Below are positions 9,201 through 17,901 of a stretch of 64,000 bases of DNA, piece by piece; position 1 is the first letter of the stretch; each line of letters begins with the position of its first letter. Under the pieces are notes generated by a model. The model made no database searches. It was given only the letters and a program-made list of their open reading frames with translations, and was not told where the DNA came from. Source of the DNA: JAVBPR01 sp031549485 (lineage in GTDB: Bacteria; Bacillota; Clostridia; Oscillospirales; Feifaniaceae); NCBI GenBank assembly GCA_031549485.1, contig JAVBPR010000008.1, positions 124,001-188,000 on the forward strand, given 5' to 3'. Both the position numbers and the translations under genes were made by a program.

Positions 9201-12200
9201 ACAATCCTCATAATAAATCGCATTATCATATACTGTTTTTTTGTTGCGATAGATAGTTTTTGATTCCTTAAAGTTCGAACCATCCGAAGAAATTTCTGTC
9301 TTAAAATATGCGCCGACTGGAGCGTTCGGGTGCAAAAGGAAAATGTATTCATTCCCATTTTCCCCTACTAAGAACGGCTTCGAACAATACACACCATCCA
9401 CTGGCATGACTACATTCTGCGAAGCTGCCCCTGTAATTGTAACTTTAATTTTAGGAGCGTACCTAGATGCAATATGTCCTGCTTCAAACGGCGCATGATA
9501 ACCATAAGCACATTCAATCGAGCCGTCTGCTGTACGGTTTTCTTTAATAGTAAATCTATAGTATTGATAATTTGTGCTACCTATATGCTCAATCATAGGC
9601 GTATACAGAGGAGTACTTGTATTTCCGCTCAAGGACAGCGTTTTAAGTAAATTCCAGCTATTATATTCCTTGATATTTGACCCATAAATACTAACCTCGC
9701 AGGCTTCTACTCCCAGCAAGCTAGAAAACTCCGCTTTAATTTTATCAAGTGCAACCCCATATCGAGGATTTTTAAATATAATATCCGCGGTTTCGTTGAA
9801 AGGAAGGACAGCATCGTTTTTGACAGTATTAAAGCTGGGATTAGTTGCTGCACCTACGGAACCGAGCGAGCCGTAAAGTGTAACTTTTATCTGCGGCGAA
9901 CCTATTGCGTTTTTTGTTCCCCATCTGAAGTCTGATGTTATGTTACTGCAAAGCCTATGTCCCATGCTTGCTGTATGCATATCCTCAATTTCAAATCTAT
10001 AATACTTATAATCGTAATAATATGGATACAATTCGATATATGGTTTATATCCTGACGTCGCTTGGGGATTTACAGTATCAATTAATGTCCAACTGCCCGC
10101 AGTAGTTGTACTTGTGTTTGAGCCATATGCCTTGATTCTGCATGCTCCAGCAGTCGAAGCACTTACAAAATCCGCTCTGATTTTATTCAGCGAAGTGCCA
10201 TAATACGGATTTACATAAATTATATCGACTATATCTCCATACCAAAATTTTTCAGTACTTTGAACTGTACTATATTCTTTTTCGGTTATTTGTCCTGAGA
10301 AACTGCCGAACATCTTAATTTTCACCTGAGGCAAGTCGACCTGCCATTTACCTCTTTCGAACTGCGAATTCGGCACACTAGTTATTGCAGCAAAATCTCC
10401 CACGGTAGCTTTGTTATAAATTTCAAACCTATAAAATTTATAGTTCGTACTTTTCCCTGTCTCTATAGTCGGCACTATCGGATTTGTCCCCGTTCCTGTT
10501 GCAGAGCTTGCTTTGATTAAGTCCCAAATATTTTTATCATCCGAACCATATATTTTCATATCACAGCTACCCTCATTTGTTAAGGGAATAAAATCGCATT
10601 TGATATTGCTACTCGAAGTGCCGTAATATGGATTTATAAGTACAATATCCGCGTAATCAGGGTATGCAATAGATCTTTCAGAATGAGAGACGCTGCTTGT
10701 ATAATATTCTGAACTTGTTACCTGAACATTGCTTGCTCCAATTTTCTTTAATGTGACTACTACTTGCGGCATGCCATAGGTAGCATCCACAATTTCGAAT
10801 GGCGCAGAATATCCAGTCGCAAGTGCAAGCTTACCATTTACGCCTATTTCCTGCGAATTATTTTTGATATAAAATTTATAATACTTATAATCTTTATTTG
10901 CAACGTCATCGATTTCCAGTGATATTGAATCATAGATACCATCCGATCCTCTTTGCCCATTTGATATATACGACCAAGTAGTTTTATCATTTGATCCTAA
11001 TATCGTATATTCATAAAGGCCGCCGGGAGTAATGCTTATAAATTTAATATCTAAATCGCTTGCAGATCCGTAATTTGGATTGGTAAATATAAATTCGCTA
11101 TGCTCTCCGTGCGCAAGATATCCTTTGCCCGAAGTCGACTCGAAGGTAGAGATTGTCTCCTGCTGCGGAGAAGAAGGCGTCACTGCAGCGAACGTACCGT
11201 AAACGGTTACAGAAACTGCGGGAGCTCCAAACGGATTGCTAACTTCAAAGAAATTTTCGGTAATTTCACCAGCACACGCCATGCATCCTACCGCAGCTAT
11301 TTCTTGGATATAGAATTTATAATATCTATAACTCGTTTTTGTGGTTTCTATATAAGGCACATCCGTAACTTGATCTGCCCCCCATCTTAGTTTGTCCAAA
11401 CTTTCCAAAAGAACCCAATCGTTATCGTTTCTATCGTTCGCGCCAAAAATTTTCATAGTTGAATTATAACCTTCGGTAGTTAGACAACTAAATACAGCTT
11501 TTATTTTTGAACAAGTTTGGCCATAATACGGATTTTCAAATCCGATTTCTCTCCACTCGCCTCCCCAAAAAGCTCCAGCTCCAAGATTTCTTATCGTATA
11601 TGTCGGATTCGTCGCAGCAGGCGCTGAAGGCCCTGTCGGTGCGGGCGTTGTCGTCCCTCCTGTGAATGTGCCAAATACCGTAACTTTAATCGCGGGAATA
11701 AATGGCGAAATTTCAAAGAAATTGCCAGTCGCAAAATCAGTCAGGCTCATGCTGCCTACAAGATGGCGTTCACAAATTTCGAATTTATAATATTTGTAAA
11801 TTGGATTATTAATTTCAACAATAGGCTGCGTTGGTTCAACATAACTATAATTTTCCCATTCTTGACTATTTAAGTAGGTCCAGCTTGTCTTATTATTTGA
11901 GCCATAAACATCAATAAGCGCATTCCCTACGCCTTCTAAACTATTAAACTCCGCTCTTATTTTTGTGCAACTTTGACCGTAATGCGGATTCTCAAAACCA
12001 ATTTTTCCTATCTCACCGTTCCCAAAGCTGCTGCCATTTGTCACAAGTGAGTATTCCGGGTTTACTACCTCTGTCGGCGCGGCGGTCGTTGTTGTCAAAG
12101 TTACCTTAACTTTCGCCGTTCCGCCTGAGCTTGTTCCTACCTCAAACGGTGCTTGCGGGAAATTGCATAAAGCGATGCTGCCACTGGTATTTTCAATATA

Positions 12201-13043
12201 AAATCTATAGTATTTATAATCAGTGCTCGATTCAGTTTCAATTGCCGGAGTAAAAGTTGTTCCGTTTCCTGCTGCAGCTGTGCTGATTATATGCGTCCAA
12301 GCACTTTTATCGTTCGAGCCGAAAATTTTAAGCTGGCAGTTCCCCATAGTTGAAAGCGAGGTGAATTCAGCTTTCACCTTATTATTTGCCGTTCCATAAT
12401 TCGGATTTTTAAAAATTATATCCGCATTTTCACCCACAGCAAGCGCGGCTTTTTCTACTGTTTTTGTTTCAAAAACTTGTTTTCCGCTTTTTTCGGGAAA
12501 AGTTTGAGATACTTCTATTTTCGGAATATATAAAAACACATTATCGCCCTGCTCAAACGGCGCAGATAAACTGTCTGCAAGTTCAATGGCTCCAGTGTAT
12601 CTGTTTTCCAGAATATAGAACTTATAATATTGATAATCACTTTCAGTGCTAAGCGTAATCGTTGGCTGCACACCGGGGGTAAGTGTTATAGTTTTAGACG
12701 CAAGTTCATCCATTCCGGTCTTGGAACTTCCGCCGAAAATTTTTAGCGTACAATCTCCCTCTCCGCTTAGGCTTGTAAATTTCGCTTCGATTTTACTGCT
12801 TTTTGTGCCATAGTAATAGTTTTTATAAAAAATATCGGCAAAATCTCTATCGCCGAAACTTCCTCCGTTGCCATCGGTAATAAAAGTTTTTACTATTACT
12901 TCATCATCTCCAGCAACAGCATTAAATGTGCATACGCCGTTTGTCGTATCAAGCTGTATTTTTTCTGAGCGTTCCAAATCAATAATTTCATTATTTTTAA
13001 AAAGCTCTAAGAAATCGTTTGATGTACTCGTGTAATCTGCCAT
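6297..13043 (-). CDS. Giant repeat protein with split phage tail-collar domain (2248 aa)
   Basis: No signal peptide, sorting motif or membrane helix is visible. Residues about 40-1170 hold eight divergent copies of a 140-150-residue beta-rich repeat. Each has a GSxxNPxYG-like block (for example IIFKNPNYGTANN), a KIxGSND-like block and a YKYYRFYI block. A middle region of about 700 residues is unassigned. Near residue 1890 a tail-collar start appears (GWLRCDGSMIR, then YKTLFDF), and the protein ends with the matching collar end (FALPEAPKGLPNTYIKA). About 300 residues of propeller-like sequence lie between. Collar domains are known from phage tail fibres, so a receptor-binding or adhesin role is likely, but no other phage genes are near. 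AAGGAG precedes the ATG. Its promoter overlaps operators of the nearby Xre regulator. Confidence 0.8.
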   Translation of the reverse strand: MADYTSTSNDFLELFKNNEIIDLERSEKIQLDTTNGVCTFNAVAGDDEVIVKTFITDGNGGSFGDRDFADIFYKNYYYGTKSSKIEAKFTSLSGEGDCTLKIFGGSSKTGMDELASKTITLTPGVQPTITLSTESDYQYYKFYILENRYTGAIELADSLSAPFEQGDNVFLYIPKIEVSQTFPEKSGKQVFETKTVEKAALAVGENADIIFKNPNYGTANNKVKAEFTSLSTMGNCQLKIFGSNDKSAWTHIISTAAAGNGTTFTPAIETESSTDYKYYRFYIENTSGSIALCNFPQAPFEVGTSSGGTAKVKVTLTTTTAAPTEVVNPEYSLVTNGSSFGNGEIGKIGFENPHYGQSCTKIRAEFNSLEGVGNALIDVYGSNNKTSWTYLNSQEWENYSYVEPTQPIVEINNPIYKYYKFEICERHLVGSMSLTDFATGNFFEISPFIPAIKVTVFGTFTGGTTTPAPTGPSAPAATNPTYTIRNLGAGAFWGGEWREIGFENPYYGQTCSKIKAVFSCLTTEGYNSTMKIFGANDRNDNDWVLLESLDKLRWGADQVTDVPYIETTKTSYRYYKFYIQEIAAVGCMACAGEITENFFEVSNPFGAPAVSVTVYGTFAAVTPSSPQQETISTFESTSGKGYLAHGEHSEFIFTNPNYGSASDLDIKFISITPGGLYEYTILGSNDKTTWSYISNGQRGSDGIYDSISLEIDDVANKDYKYYKFYIKNNSQEIGVNGKLALATGYSAPFEIVDATYGMPQVVVTLKKIGASNVQVTSSEYYTSSVSHSERSIAYPDYADIVLINPYYGTSSSNIKCDFIPLTNEGSCDMKIYGSDDKNIWDLIKASSATGTGTNPIVPTIETGKSTNYKFYRFEIYNKATVGDFAAITSVPNSQFERGKWQVDLPQVKIKMFGSFSGQITEKEYSTVQSTEKFWYGDIVDIIYVNPYYGTSLNKIRADFVSASTAGACRIKAYGSNTSTTTAGSWTLIDTVNPQATSGYKPYIELYPYYYDYKYYRFEIEDMHTASMGHRLCSNITSDFRWGTKNAIGSPQIKVTLYGSLGSVGAATNPSFNTVKNDAVLPFNETADIIFKNPRYGVALDKIKAEFSSLLGVEACEVSIYGSNIKEYNSWNLLKTLSLSGNTSTPLYTPMIEHIGSTNYQYYRFTIKENRTADGSIECAYGYHAPFEAGHIASRYAPKIKVTITGAASQNVVMPVDGVYCSKPFLVGENGNEYIFLLHPNAPVGAYFKTEISSDGSNFKESKTIYRNKKTVYDNAIYYEDCFEFPKAGTASSQLSLKVTGSRLVSGDDLRLKAILAKPNEDGTNLPSEKISPYKAQAVGSFPAYGILETPEYLGGPLFQKYVCRDQEWYWKDYGKLDKPVPQSYVKPLTFDATTSAGKWIYCNYPEQLGKFSFTGNYVPFANRGYYINRQWCKGTFEIFFSFSAWKNYSDYDIVVELANDYPFHINVRKTHEGFAKEAIPAEGQAADNVDINRDMWNQYFEKKESNSRQRHGEETPPGPREYEVIANRLVATEIFRRRIKGAPTIIKRNENTGKDEEYAQAGTTGAYSGVIRVEIDHPTADLDVLVYAIERNADGTLTQKKASLASFPYPCPWPLTADESIAMNKVVEENDRQKEEWRWKAHNKAYSGITDRFKNTIENLTIRTSTLLQKNYYLYTHGPLVDGVVNNKNVNEHPPITLCCKDSQGQNYVASPNSRPPLHNVGNWCLHNEIKLTLENDSIDEQQIIELCYAGPNKKGTGAMAIVRDNKKNATRFIPSIEGSSFIWFRKKLLPGETATFDFDFILGTNATGPICHMMRIVKEPMLLANREPEAGRENWVRLTAVAGEENVYKMEYADNAVYEGTPLTKEVIDNEIRFIYGQGNTGEIRSFAKPVSNEGWLRCDGSMIRQAEYKTLFDFMNYEKNFEKPQQLSESNYTIAEPIKAFDMIVGGIPASGYGAYRVNQAKDGITQFSPNGNAFLNGIFNAGRNRMMFTIPNSSNVAIAGSNMMTYETANTGVLASYTKRLAYGEIDGINCTVIYSPGIAAANSSAFSPNNGTYNWSIHDSTPFGSIGKLHYIGGRWLGIPIIGSSSISPGIYEFSRLNTLNPMRTQVLSGFTVTDIVYDEVSKYFYFTATSPDVAVYRWNGTGAPQRIALTPIQCNTIGLFNDGSGDAAIPIAGGITGAVYMYNGTSNMQKIAEVRGEVKSLLQNGSDIYISTTQLYRMKVLKTTNMFALPEAPKGLPNTYIKA

Positions 13044-13280
13044 ATAATTCTCCTTTTAATTTTAAAATTTTTATCTATATAAAAAGCGGCCGCTTATTAA
13101 CAAAATAAAATCTTGACTTAATAGGCGAAACAAGTTAGACTAAGCATGAAATTTGTTTCGTGTATTTAGTATATACGAAACTTGTTTCGTTGTCAATGCA
13201 ATTATACGAAATTTGTTTCGCTTAGAGGGAGTAAAATTGTGCAGTTCGGAGAAAAATTAAAGTTATTAAGAGCAAAGGAA
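13035..13280. repeat. 246-bp direct repeat, copy 1 (promoter/operator block)
   Basis: It spans the first codons of the 2248-aa gene, its leader, promoter and operators, and the first 14 codons of a truncated regulator. It matches copy 2 at 15159-15404 except for seven differences. All seven are transitions and all lie within 13146-13206, while the flanks are identical by eye. Confidence 0.93.
13147..13220. promoter_or_regulatory. Operator cluster and minus-strand promoter of the giant repeat gene
   Basis: Three palindrome-like sites, TGAAATTTGTTTCG, CGAAACTTGTTTCG and CGAAATTTGTTTCG, start at 13147, 13176 and 13207, about three helical turns apart. The middle site fills the 17-bp spacer of a consensus minus-strand promoter (TTGACA at 13191-13196, TATACT at 13168-13173). 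A repressor bound there would block RNA polymerase. Confidence 0.8.
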
Positions 13281-13292
13281 TTTGACATATAA
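13239..13292 (+). pseudogene. Truncated copy of the Xre-type regulator gene
   Basis: GTG plus the next 13 codons are identical to the intact regulator at 15363 (VQFGEKLKLLRAKE). The reading then diverges to FDI and a stop. The ribosome binding site GAGGGAG is kept. It is the leftover of a duplication that copied the promoter region and the start of the regulator. Confidence 0.9.
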
Positions 13293-13327
13293 AAATCGCC
13301 CCTATAACAATGTTATAGGGGCGATTT
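13293..13327. terminator. Bidirectional terminator after the 599-aa gene
   Basis: A perfect 16-bp stem (AAATCGCCCCTATAAC with its complement) around AAT, ending in T runs on both strands. Confidence 0.85.
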
Positions 13328-13367
13328 GCGCAACACGCCGCCGTGTATTTCACTTAGAATAGATATT

Positions 13368-15167
13368 CTATTCGTTTTTTCTTAATATAAAATATCCTAC
13401 TAAATGATATATCGTTTGTTCTTTAGGGGCAAGCGCATAATTTTCAGGATCAATTATCAAATTATTGTTTCCATCTAAATTTGTAACCGGTTCGCTATTA
13501 TTTTTGTGGGACCATGAGGTTCCACCGGCATTTAGTCTTAAAAAATGATATTCTCTGCCTAACCCACTTAAAAACGCCGCGACAACATAAGCTCCGTTGG
13601 GTGTTTCTGCCAGTGCAGTGCTTTGATTAGTGTACAATTGTTTTTTCCCCGGAATGGTCATATTTCGACTTTCTGCAGACGCAAGGAATGCCGTTTCCAA
13701 AGCTTTCGAATAACTAAGTCCACTCTGGTCTATCAAATTATCATAATTGTCAGGTGCCCAACCTCCCCCGATTATATCAATTGCATAACTATAACAATTA
13801 TTTTCTAACTCTACTCCCGGAATATTCCATTTCTGAGGCTCATACGGCAATCCTATATTTCTCGTCATTATATACGTGTTTTTCGCCTTTATATGCGGAA
13901 TGCCATATGTAGTATCTGCAAGTTCAAACGAAGAAGTATATCCATTTGCAAGCGCAATTTTGCCGTTGATTCCTATATCCTGGGAAATATTTTTTACATA
14001 AACCTTATAATATTTGTGATTCCTATTTGTAATATTAATTTTAGGTATGAATGTATCATATATCCCATCTGCCCCACATTCGCCAGTTGTTAACATAGTC
14101 CATTCTGTTTTGTCATTTGACCAATGGACAGTATATTGGCAAAGCCCGCCGCGTGTGAGGCTTGTTAGACTAAACTCCCAATCTCCCGTATTTCCGTAGT
14201 TTGGATTATATATTATAATTTCGCTATGCTCTCCATGGTCAAGATAACCTTTGCCCGTAGTTGACTCATAAGTTGTATTTGCTCCCTGCGAAGTCGTACC
14301 GCTACCTGTAAATGTGCCATAAACTGTAACTTTAATCGCCGGCACTCCAAACGGTGTAGGTACCTCAAAGAAATTTTCAGTAAGCTCGCCGGCATTTGCT
14401 AAATATCCAACAGCAGCTTGATTATTAATATAAAATTTATAATATCGATAACTCGTATTAGTCGTTTCTATTGTCGGCGGATCGGAAAGCGTTTCTGCTC
14501 CCATACGTATCGACTCAACACTGTTAAGCAATTCCCATTCGATTTTATCATTTGAGCCATATACTTTTCTTAGGGAATTATAACATTCATCGGTCAAACT
14601 CTGAAAAACAGCCCTGATTTTTGTACCAGTTTGCGGATAATAAGGATTTTCGAAGCCCACCTCTGCCCAATCTCCGCAATAAAATCCTCCTGCGCCAAGA
14701 TTTCTAAGTGCATATTCCGGATTAGTCACAGTTCCTTGTTCTCCGCTATCTCCACTTGTCGGAGAATAAACCGTAACAGTCACTTTTGCTGTCCCGTACG
14801 AACTCATTCCCGGTTCAAACGGCGCTGTAACATAATTTGCAAGCGCTATGCTACCCTCATTATTTTTAATATAAAATCTATAATATTTGTAGTCAGAGCT
14901 TGCCCCGGTTTCGATAACTGGAGTCAAATTATTTGTTATGCCATCCCCGTAGGCAAATGTGGTGATTATATGCGACCATTCCGATTTATTATTTGACCCG
15001 AAAATCATGAGTTGACAATTGCCAACACTTGTAAGCGGCTCAAACTCAGCTCTTATATTATCATTTGCGGTACCGTAATTTGGATTTGCAAAAACAATAT
15101 CCGCGTAATTACCTTGTGCAAGTATCGTTCTCTCTATTCTGGTCGTTTCAAAAGTTATTTCTGCCAT
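13368..15167 (-). CDS. Repeat protein with C-terminal Cys/His putative hydrolase domain (599 aa)
   Basis: Paralogue of the 2248-residue protein, with three N-terminal copies of the same repeat, conserved blocks near residues 32, 177 and 324 (for example ADIVFANPNYGTAND). The tail differs. From about residue 430 there is a domain with NNCYSYAIDI, then YHFLRLNAGGTSWSHK and a VTNLDGN ... DPENYA segment. A Cys near 457 and His near 540 or 554 suggest a papain-fold-like cysteine hydrolase, but this is inference. There is no signal peptide. The promoter and leader are almost identical to those of the larger gene, so both should be expressed together. AAGGAG precedes the ATG. Confidence 0.78.
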   Translation of the reverse strand: MAEITFETTRIERTILAQGNYADIVFANPNYGTANDNIRAEFEPLTSVGNCQLMIFGSNNKSEWSHIITTFAYGDGITNNLTPVIETGASSDYKYYRFYIKNNEGSIALANYVTAPFEPGMSSYGTAKVTVTVYSPTSGDSGEQGTVTNPEYALRNLGAGGFYCGDWAEVGFENPYYPQTGTKIRAVFQSLTDECYNSLRKVYGSNDKIEWELLNSVESIRMGAETLSDPPTIETTNTSYRYYKFYINNQAAVGYLANAGELTENFFEVPTPFGVPAIKVTVYGTFTGSGTTSQGANTTYESTTGKGYLDHGEHSEIIIYNPNYGNTGDWEFSLTSLTRGGLCQYTVHWSNDKTEWTMLTTGECGADGIYDTFIPKINITNRNHKYYKVYVKNISQDIGINGKIALANGYTSSFELADTTYGIPHIKAKNTYIMTRNIGLPYEPQKWNIPGVELENNCYSYAIDIIGGGWAPDNYDNLIDQSGLSYSKALETAFLASAESRNMTIPGKKQLYTNQSTALAETPNGAYVVAAFLSGLGREYHFLRLNAGGTSWSHKNNSEPVTNLDGNNNLIIDPENYALAPKEQTIYHLVGYFILRKNE

Positions 15168-15404
15168 ATAATTCTCCTTTTAATTTTAAAATTTTTATCT
15201 ATATAAAAAGCGGCCGCTTATTAACAAAATAAAATCTTGACTTAATAGGCGAAACAAGTTAGACTAAACATGAAATTTGTTTCGTGTGTTTAGTATATGC
15301 GAAATTTGTTTCGTTGTCAACGTAATTATGCGAAATTTGTTTCGCTTAGAGGGAGTAAAATTGTGCAGTTCGGAGAAAAATTAAAGTTATTAAGAGCAAA
15401 GGAA
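15159..15404. repeat. 246-bp direct repeat, copy 2 (promoter/operator block)
   Basis: Partner of the block at 13035-13280. Here it lies between the 599-aa gene and the intact divergent regulator, so this is probably the parental arrangement. Confidence 0.93.
15237..15344. promoter_or_regulatory. Divergent promoters with three operators for the Xre-type regulator
   Basis: Sites TGAAATTTGTTTCG, CGAAATTTGTTTCG and CGAAATTTGTTTCG start at 15271, 15300 and 15331. The middle one sits in the 17-bp spacer of the minus-strand promoter TTGACA (15315-15320) and TATACT (15292-15297). A plus-strand promoter for the regulator reads TTGACT (15237-15242), 17 bp, TAGACT (15260-15265). A degenerate half site CGAAACAAG lies inside that spacer. 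This predicts repression of both directions, including autoregulation. Confidence 0.78.
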
Positions 15405-15737
15405 AAGATGACGCAGCAGGAATTAGCTGAAAAAATAGGGGTTACCACGCGAACGCTTCAAAATTATGAAATGGGCAAAATGTATCCGAAACAGTCCGAA
15501 ATTTACGGAAAACTGTCCGAAATTTTTAATGTCACCGCCGACTATCTTCTTTCAACCGAGGATAGGTATATAATCACCGCGCAAAAACTTGAAAACGGGC
15601 AAAATAAAAAAGAACTGCTCGAAATCATTGCTGATTTGACCGCTCTTTTTGAAAATGATTTTATTTCAGAATCCGAAAAAGATGACCTCATGCGCGAAAT
15701 TTCCGAAATATATTGGAATTCGAAAAAGAAAAAATAG
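15363..15737 (+). CDS. Xre/Cro-CI family transcriptional regulator
   Basis: A 124-residue DNA-binding protein. The GTG start is chosen because GAGGGAG lies 7 nt upstream; an ORF extending further upstream would run through the operators. Residues 1-62 form a helix-turn-helix domain (FGEKLKLLRAKEKMTQQELA ... GVTTRTLQNYEMG ... PKQSEIYGKLSEIFNVTADYLL). The rest is a short charged helical tail that may dimerise. It is divergent from the 599-aa gene across a region with three palindromes, so it is the likely repressor of both repeat-protein genes. No peptidase domain for SOS-type self-cleavage is present. Confidence 0.88.
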   Translation: MQFGEKLKLLRAKEKMTQQELAEKIGVTTRTLQNYEMGKMYPKQSEIYGKLSEIFNVTADYLLSTEDRYIITAQKLENGQNKKELLEIIADLTALFENDFISESEKDDLMREISEIYWNSKKKK

Positions 15738-15783
15738 CTTAGGATATAATTATAGAAGAACCTGCTAACTTCATTTACATCAA

Positions 15784-15817
15784 AAAACCCCTGTAACAAA
15801 GGCGTTACAGGGGTTTT
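15784..15817. terminator. Bidirectional terminator between the regulator and the SLH protein
   Basis: A 14-bp stem (AAAACCCCTGTAAC with GTTACAGGGGTTTT) around a 6-nt loop. Confidence 0.85.
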
Positions 15818-15840
15818 ACATTCGCAAATTCCAACGTTAT

Positions 15841-17901
15841 TTATATAGAAATTAATCTCGAAATAATTGCTGCCGTTTCTGCCCGCGTGATATCGCTTGC
15901 CGGCATGATTTTATTTTCACTTCCTTTAACGATTTCGGAAAGGACGCATGTTGCGACCGAGAGTTTTGCAAAGTCGCTTATCGAAGAAAAATCTTCAAAA
16001 GCCTGCAGCAGAATATCCGCTTGTCCCTCATCGGTCACGGTTTCAAGCCCTAAAAGTTTTCCCGCCCGCGCTAACATCACCATCGCTTCTTCTCTTGAAA
16101 TCGGCTTATTCGGGCAAATCGCATTATTTTCGTATCCGCGCAAAATGCCTTTTTGATAGGCGATTTGAACGGCGCTGTAATACCAGTCATCATTTTTGAC
16201 ATCGGCAAAATCGGTATAATTTCCGTTGTCCTCAAGCATTAATGCGCGAGCGACTATAGCCGAAAATTCCGCCCTGGTTATCGACCTGTTAGGCGCAAAA
16301 CTTGTATGCCCGACGCCATATAAAATGTCGCGATCAACAAGATTTAATATATCATTTTTTGCCCAGTGACTATCGATATCTTTGAAAACCGGCGGTTTTT
16401 CTATCATAGTAACCGAGCGCTCGGAGACAAGCAAATAATTGTCTTCATTCCAAAATAGTTTTGGATTATCATAACTTCTAATCGAGCACCATCTCTTCCA
16501 ATTTATGCCGTCAGCGGAATAATAGATTGTGCCGGATCCAAATAGCGACACAAACTGTTCGCCATCCCAAATGACATTGGAAAACGAATCCATCGGCAAA
16601 CTGTCATCAATCGAAACAGTCCAATTTATGCCGTCCTCTGAAACAGCTTTCTCCCCGTAACCGCTCACGATTACAAACCGCTTTCCGTTAGAAGCAACCG
16701 AATTTGCATAGCCGAGCATTGGGTTTTCAATAATTTCCCAGGTGTCTCCGCCATCTTTAGAATACGACAAAGTGCTTAAAACATAAGAATTTGCCTTTCT
16801 GGTGATTTTGATTTGCGTATTACCTACAGCTGCAATATCGTTTATACCGTTATAACCTGCCGGAATATTAAAATTATCCCCGGCGCCGTAAATTGCGCCG
16901 AGTTTCGAATCTTGTCCGGCAAGCGTCCAGTCAAGTAAATTTACCGAAGTTGCGTATTGATTTTCACCTTTAAAAGGATATTCCCCTCGTATAAAATATT
17001 TTCCGTTACAATAATATATATGCTTCGGAACAATCGGCATATTGTTGGTAGGTATTTGAGTCCAGTTTGCGCCGTCTTCGGAGGTATACATTTCAAAGCC
17101 ATAAAAGCAAACAAGCTGTTTGCCGTCAAAAACAGAGTTTTCAAGCATACCATCAAGTTCTTCGGAAGATTGAGCTAAAGCCCAAGTATTTCCGCCGTCA
17201 TCCGAAACAGCATTATATCTGCCGTTTGCCCGCGCCCGCACAATTATACGGTTGCCGATAGCGTAGATATTGCTGTAGTAAACGTCGGTGATATTTTCAG
17301 GAATACTCACATCAACCGTTTCCCAGTCGATACCGTTTGTTGATTTATAAATACTTTCACCGCTTGTCAAATAAAAAACATTAGAAACAGCTTTTAAACT
17401 TACCTGATGCTCTATTTTTGTTTCATATGTCTCCCAGTTTATTCCGTCAGGCGAAGTCATGCATATTTGTCTCGAACGGCCTTTATAGGTTCCTGACGCG
17501 TAAAGCACAAATAAACTGCCGTTATATGCGATTTTAGCCGAAGAAACCGAATCCAAAAAATCAATGCCTAAATATTCCCATTTTTTACCGTCTTCGGATA
17601 TTTGAATATCGCAACTGGCCGCGACAAACTTTCCCGCCCCGTATGCTAAACCCTCCGTATTTGCTTTGCATCCGAAATCGTCCCATTTGATTCCGTTTTC
17701 GCTTGTTTTTACATCCGAATGATTAGATGCTACATAAATTCCATTTTGAAAAATCATATTGTCATATGGAAAATAATCATATAATATTTCATATTTCGGC
17801 GGAAATGCCGCGGAGTATCCCGCGGAAGCCGGTATATAAACAAAAGAGAGTATAAGACATAAAACAACAGCCAAACTGACTGTTTTAAAGTGATTTTTCA
17901 T
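15841..17901 (-). CDS. SLH-domain surface protein with beta-propeller-like repeats (686 aa)
   Basis: A signal peptide (MKNHFKTVSLAVVLCLILSF ... ASAGYS) directs export. Residues about 30-510 hold many short repeats of the form W-x-x-S-x-DG-x-x-W (for example YSADGINWKRW, SEDGINWTVS), as in BNR/sialidase-like propellers. Residues about 510-686 are three S-layer homology domains (FKDIDSHWAKNDI, FADVKNDDWYYSAV, and a diverged third), which bind pyruvylated wall polymer. It is thus a wall-associated propeller protein; catalytic residues of a sialidase are not evident. It has its own promoter region and terminator. Confidence 0.88.
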   Translation of the reverse strand: MKNHFKTVSLAVVLCLILSFVYIPASAGYSAAFPPKYEILYDYFPYDNMIFQNGIYVASNHSDVKTSENGIKWDDFGCKANTEGLAYGAGKFVAASCDIQISEDGKKWEYLGIDFLDSVSSAKIAYNGSLFVLYASGTYKGRSRQICMTSPDGINWETYETKIEHQVSLKAVSNVFYLTSGESIYKSTNGIDWETVDVSIPENITDVYYSNIYAIGNRIIVRARANGRYNAVSDDGGNTWALAQSSEELDGMLENSVFDGKQLVCFYGFEMYTSEDGANWTQIPTNNMPIVPKHIYYCNGKYFIRGEYPFKGENQYATSVNLLDWTLAGQDSKLGAIYGAGDNFNIPAGYNGINDIAAVGNTQIKITRKANSYVLSTLSYSKDGGDTWEIIENPMLGYANSVASNGKRFVIVSGYGEKAVSEDGINWTVSIDDSLPMDSFSNVIWDGEQFVSLFGSGTIYYSADGINWKRWCSIRSYDNPKLFWNEDNYLLVSERSVTMIEKPPVFKDIDSHWAKNDILNLVDRDILYGVGHTSFAPNRSITRAEFSAIVARALMLEDNGNYTDFADVKNDDWYYSAVQIAYQKGILRGYENNAICPNKPISREEAMVMLARAGKLLGLETVTDEGQADILLQAFEDFSSISDFAKLSVATCVLSEIVKGSENKIMPASDITRAETAAIISRLISI

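Noticed and set aside
6297..15167. A prophage, because of the tail-collar domain and an Xre repressor
   Set aside because: No capsid, portal, terminase, integrase, holin or other tail genes lie around it. A phage-derived module is possible, but an intact prophage is not supported.
15841..17901. Sialidase
   Set aside because: The repeats resemble BNR-type propellers, but the catalytic Arg triad and Asp boxes in proper arrangement are not evident.
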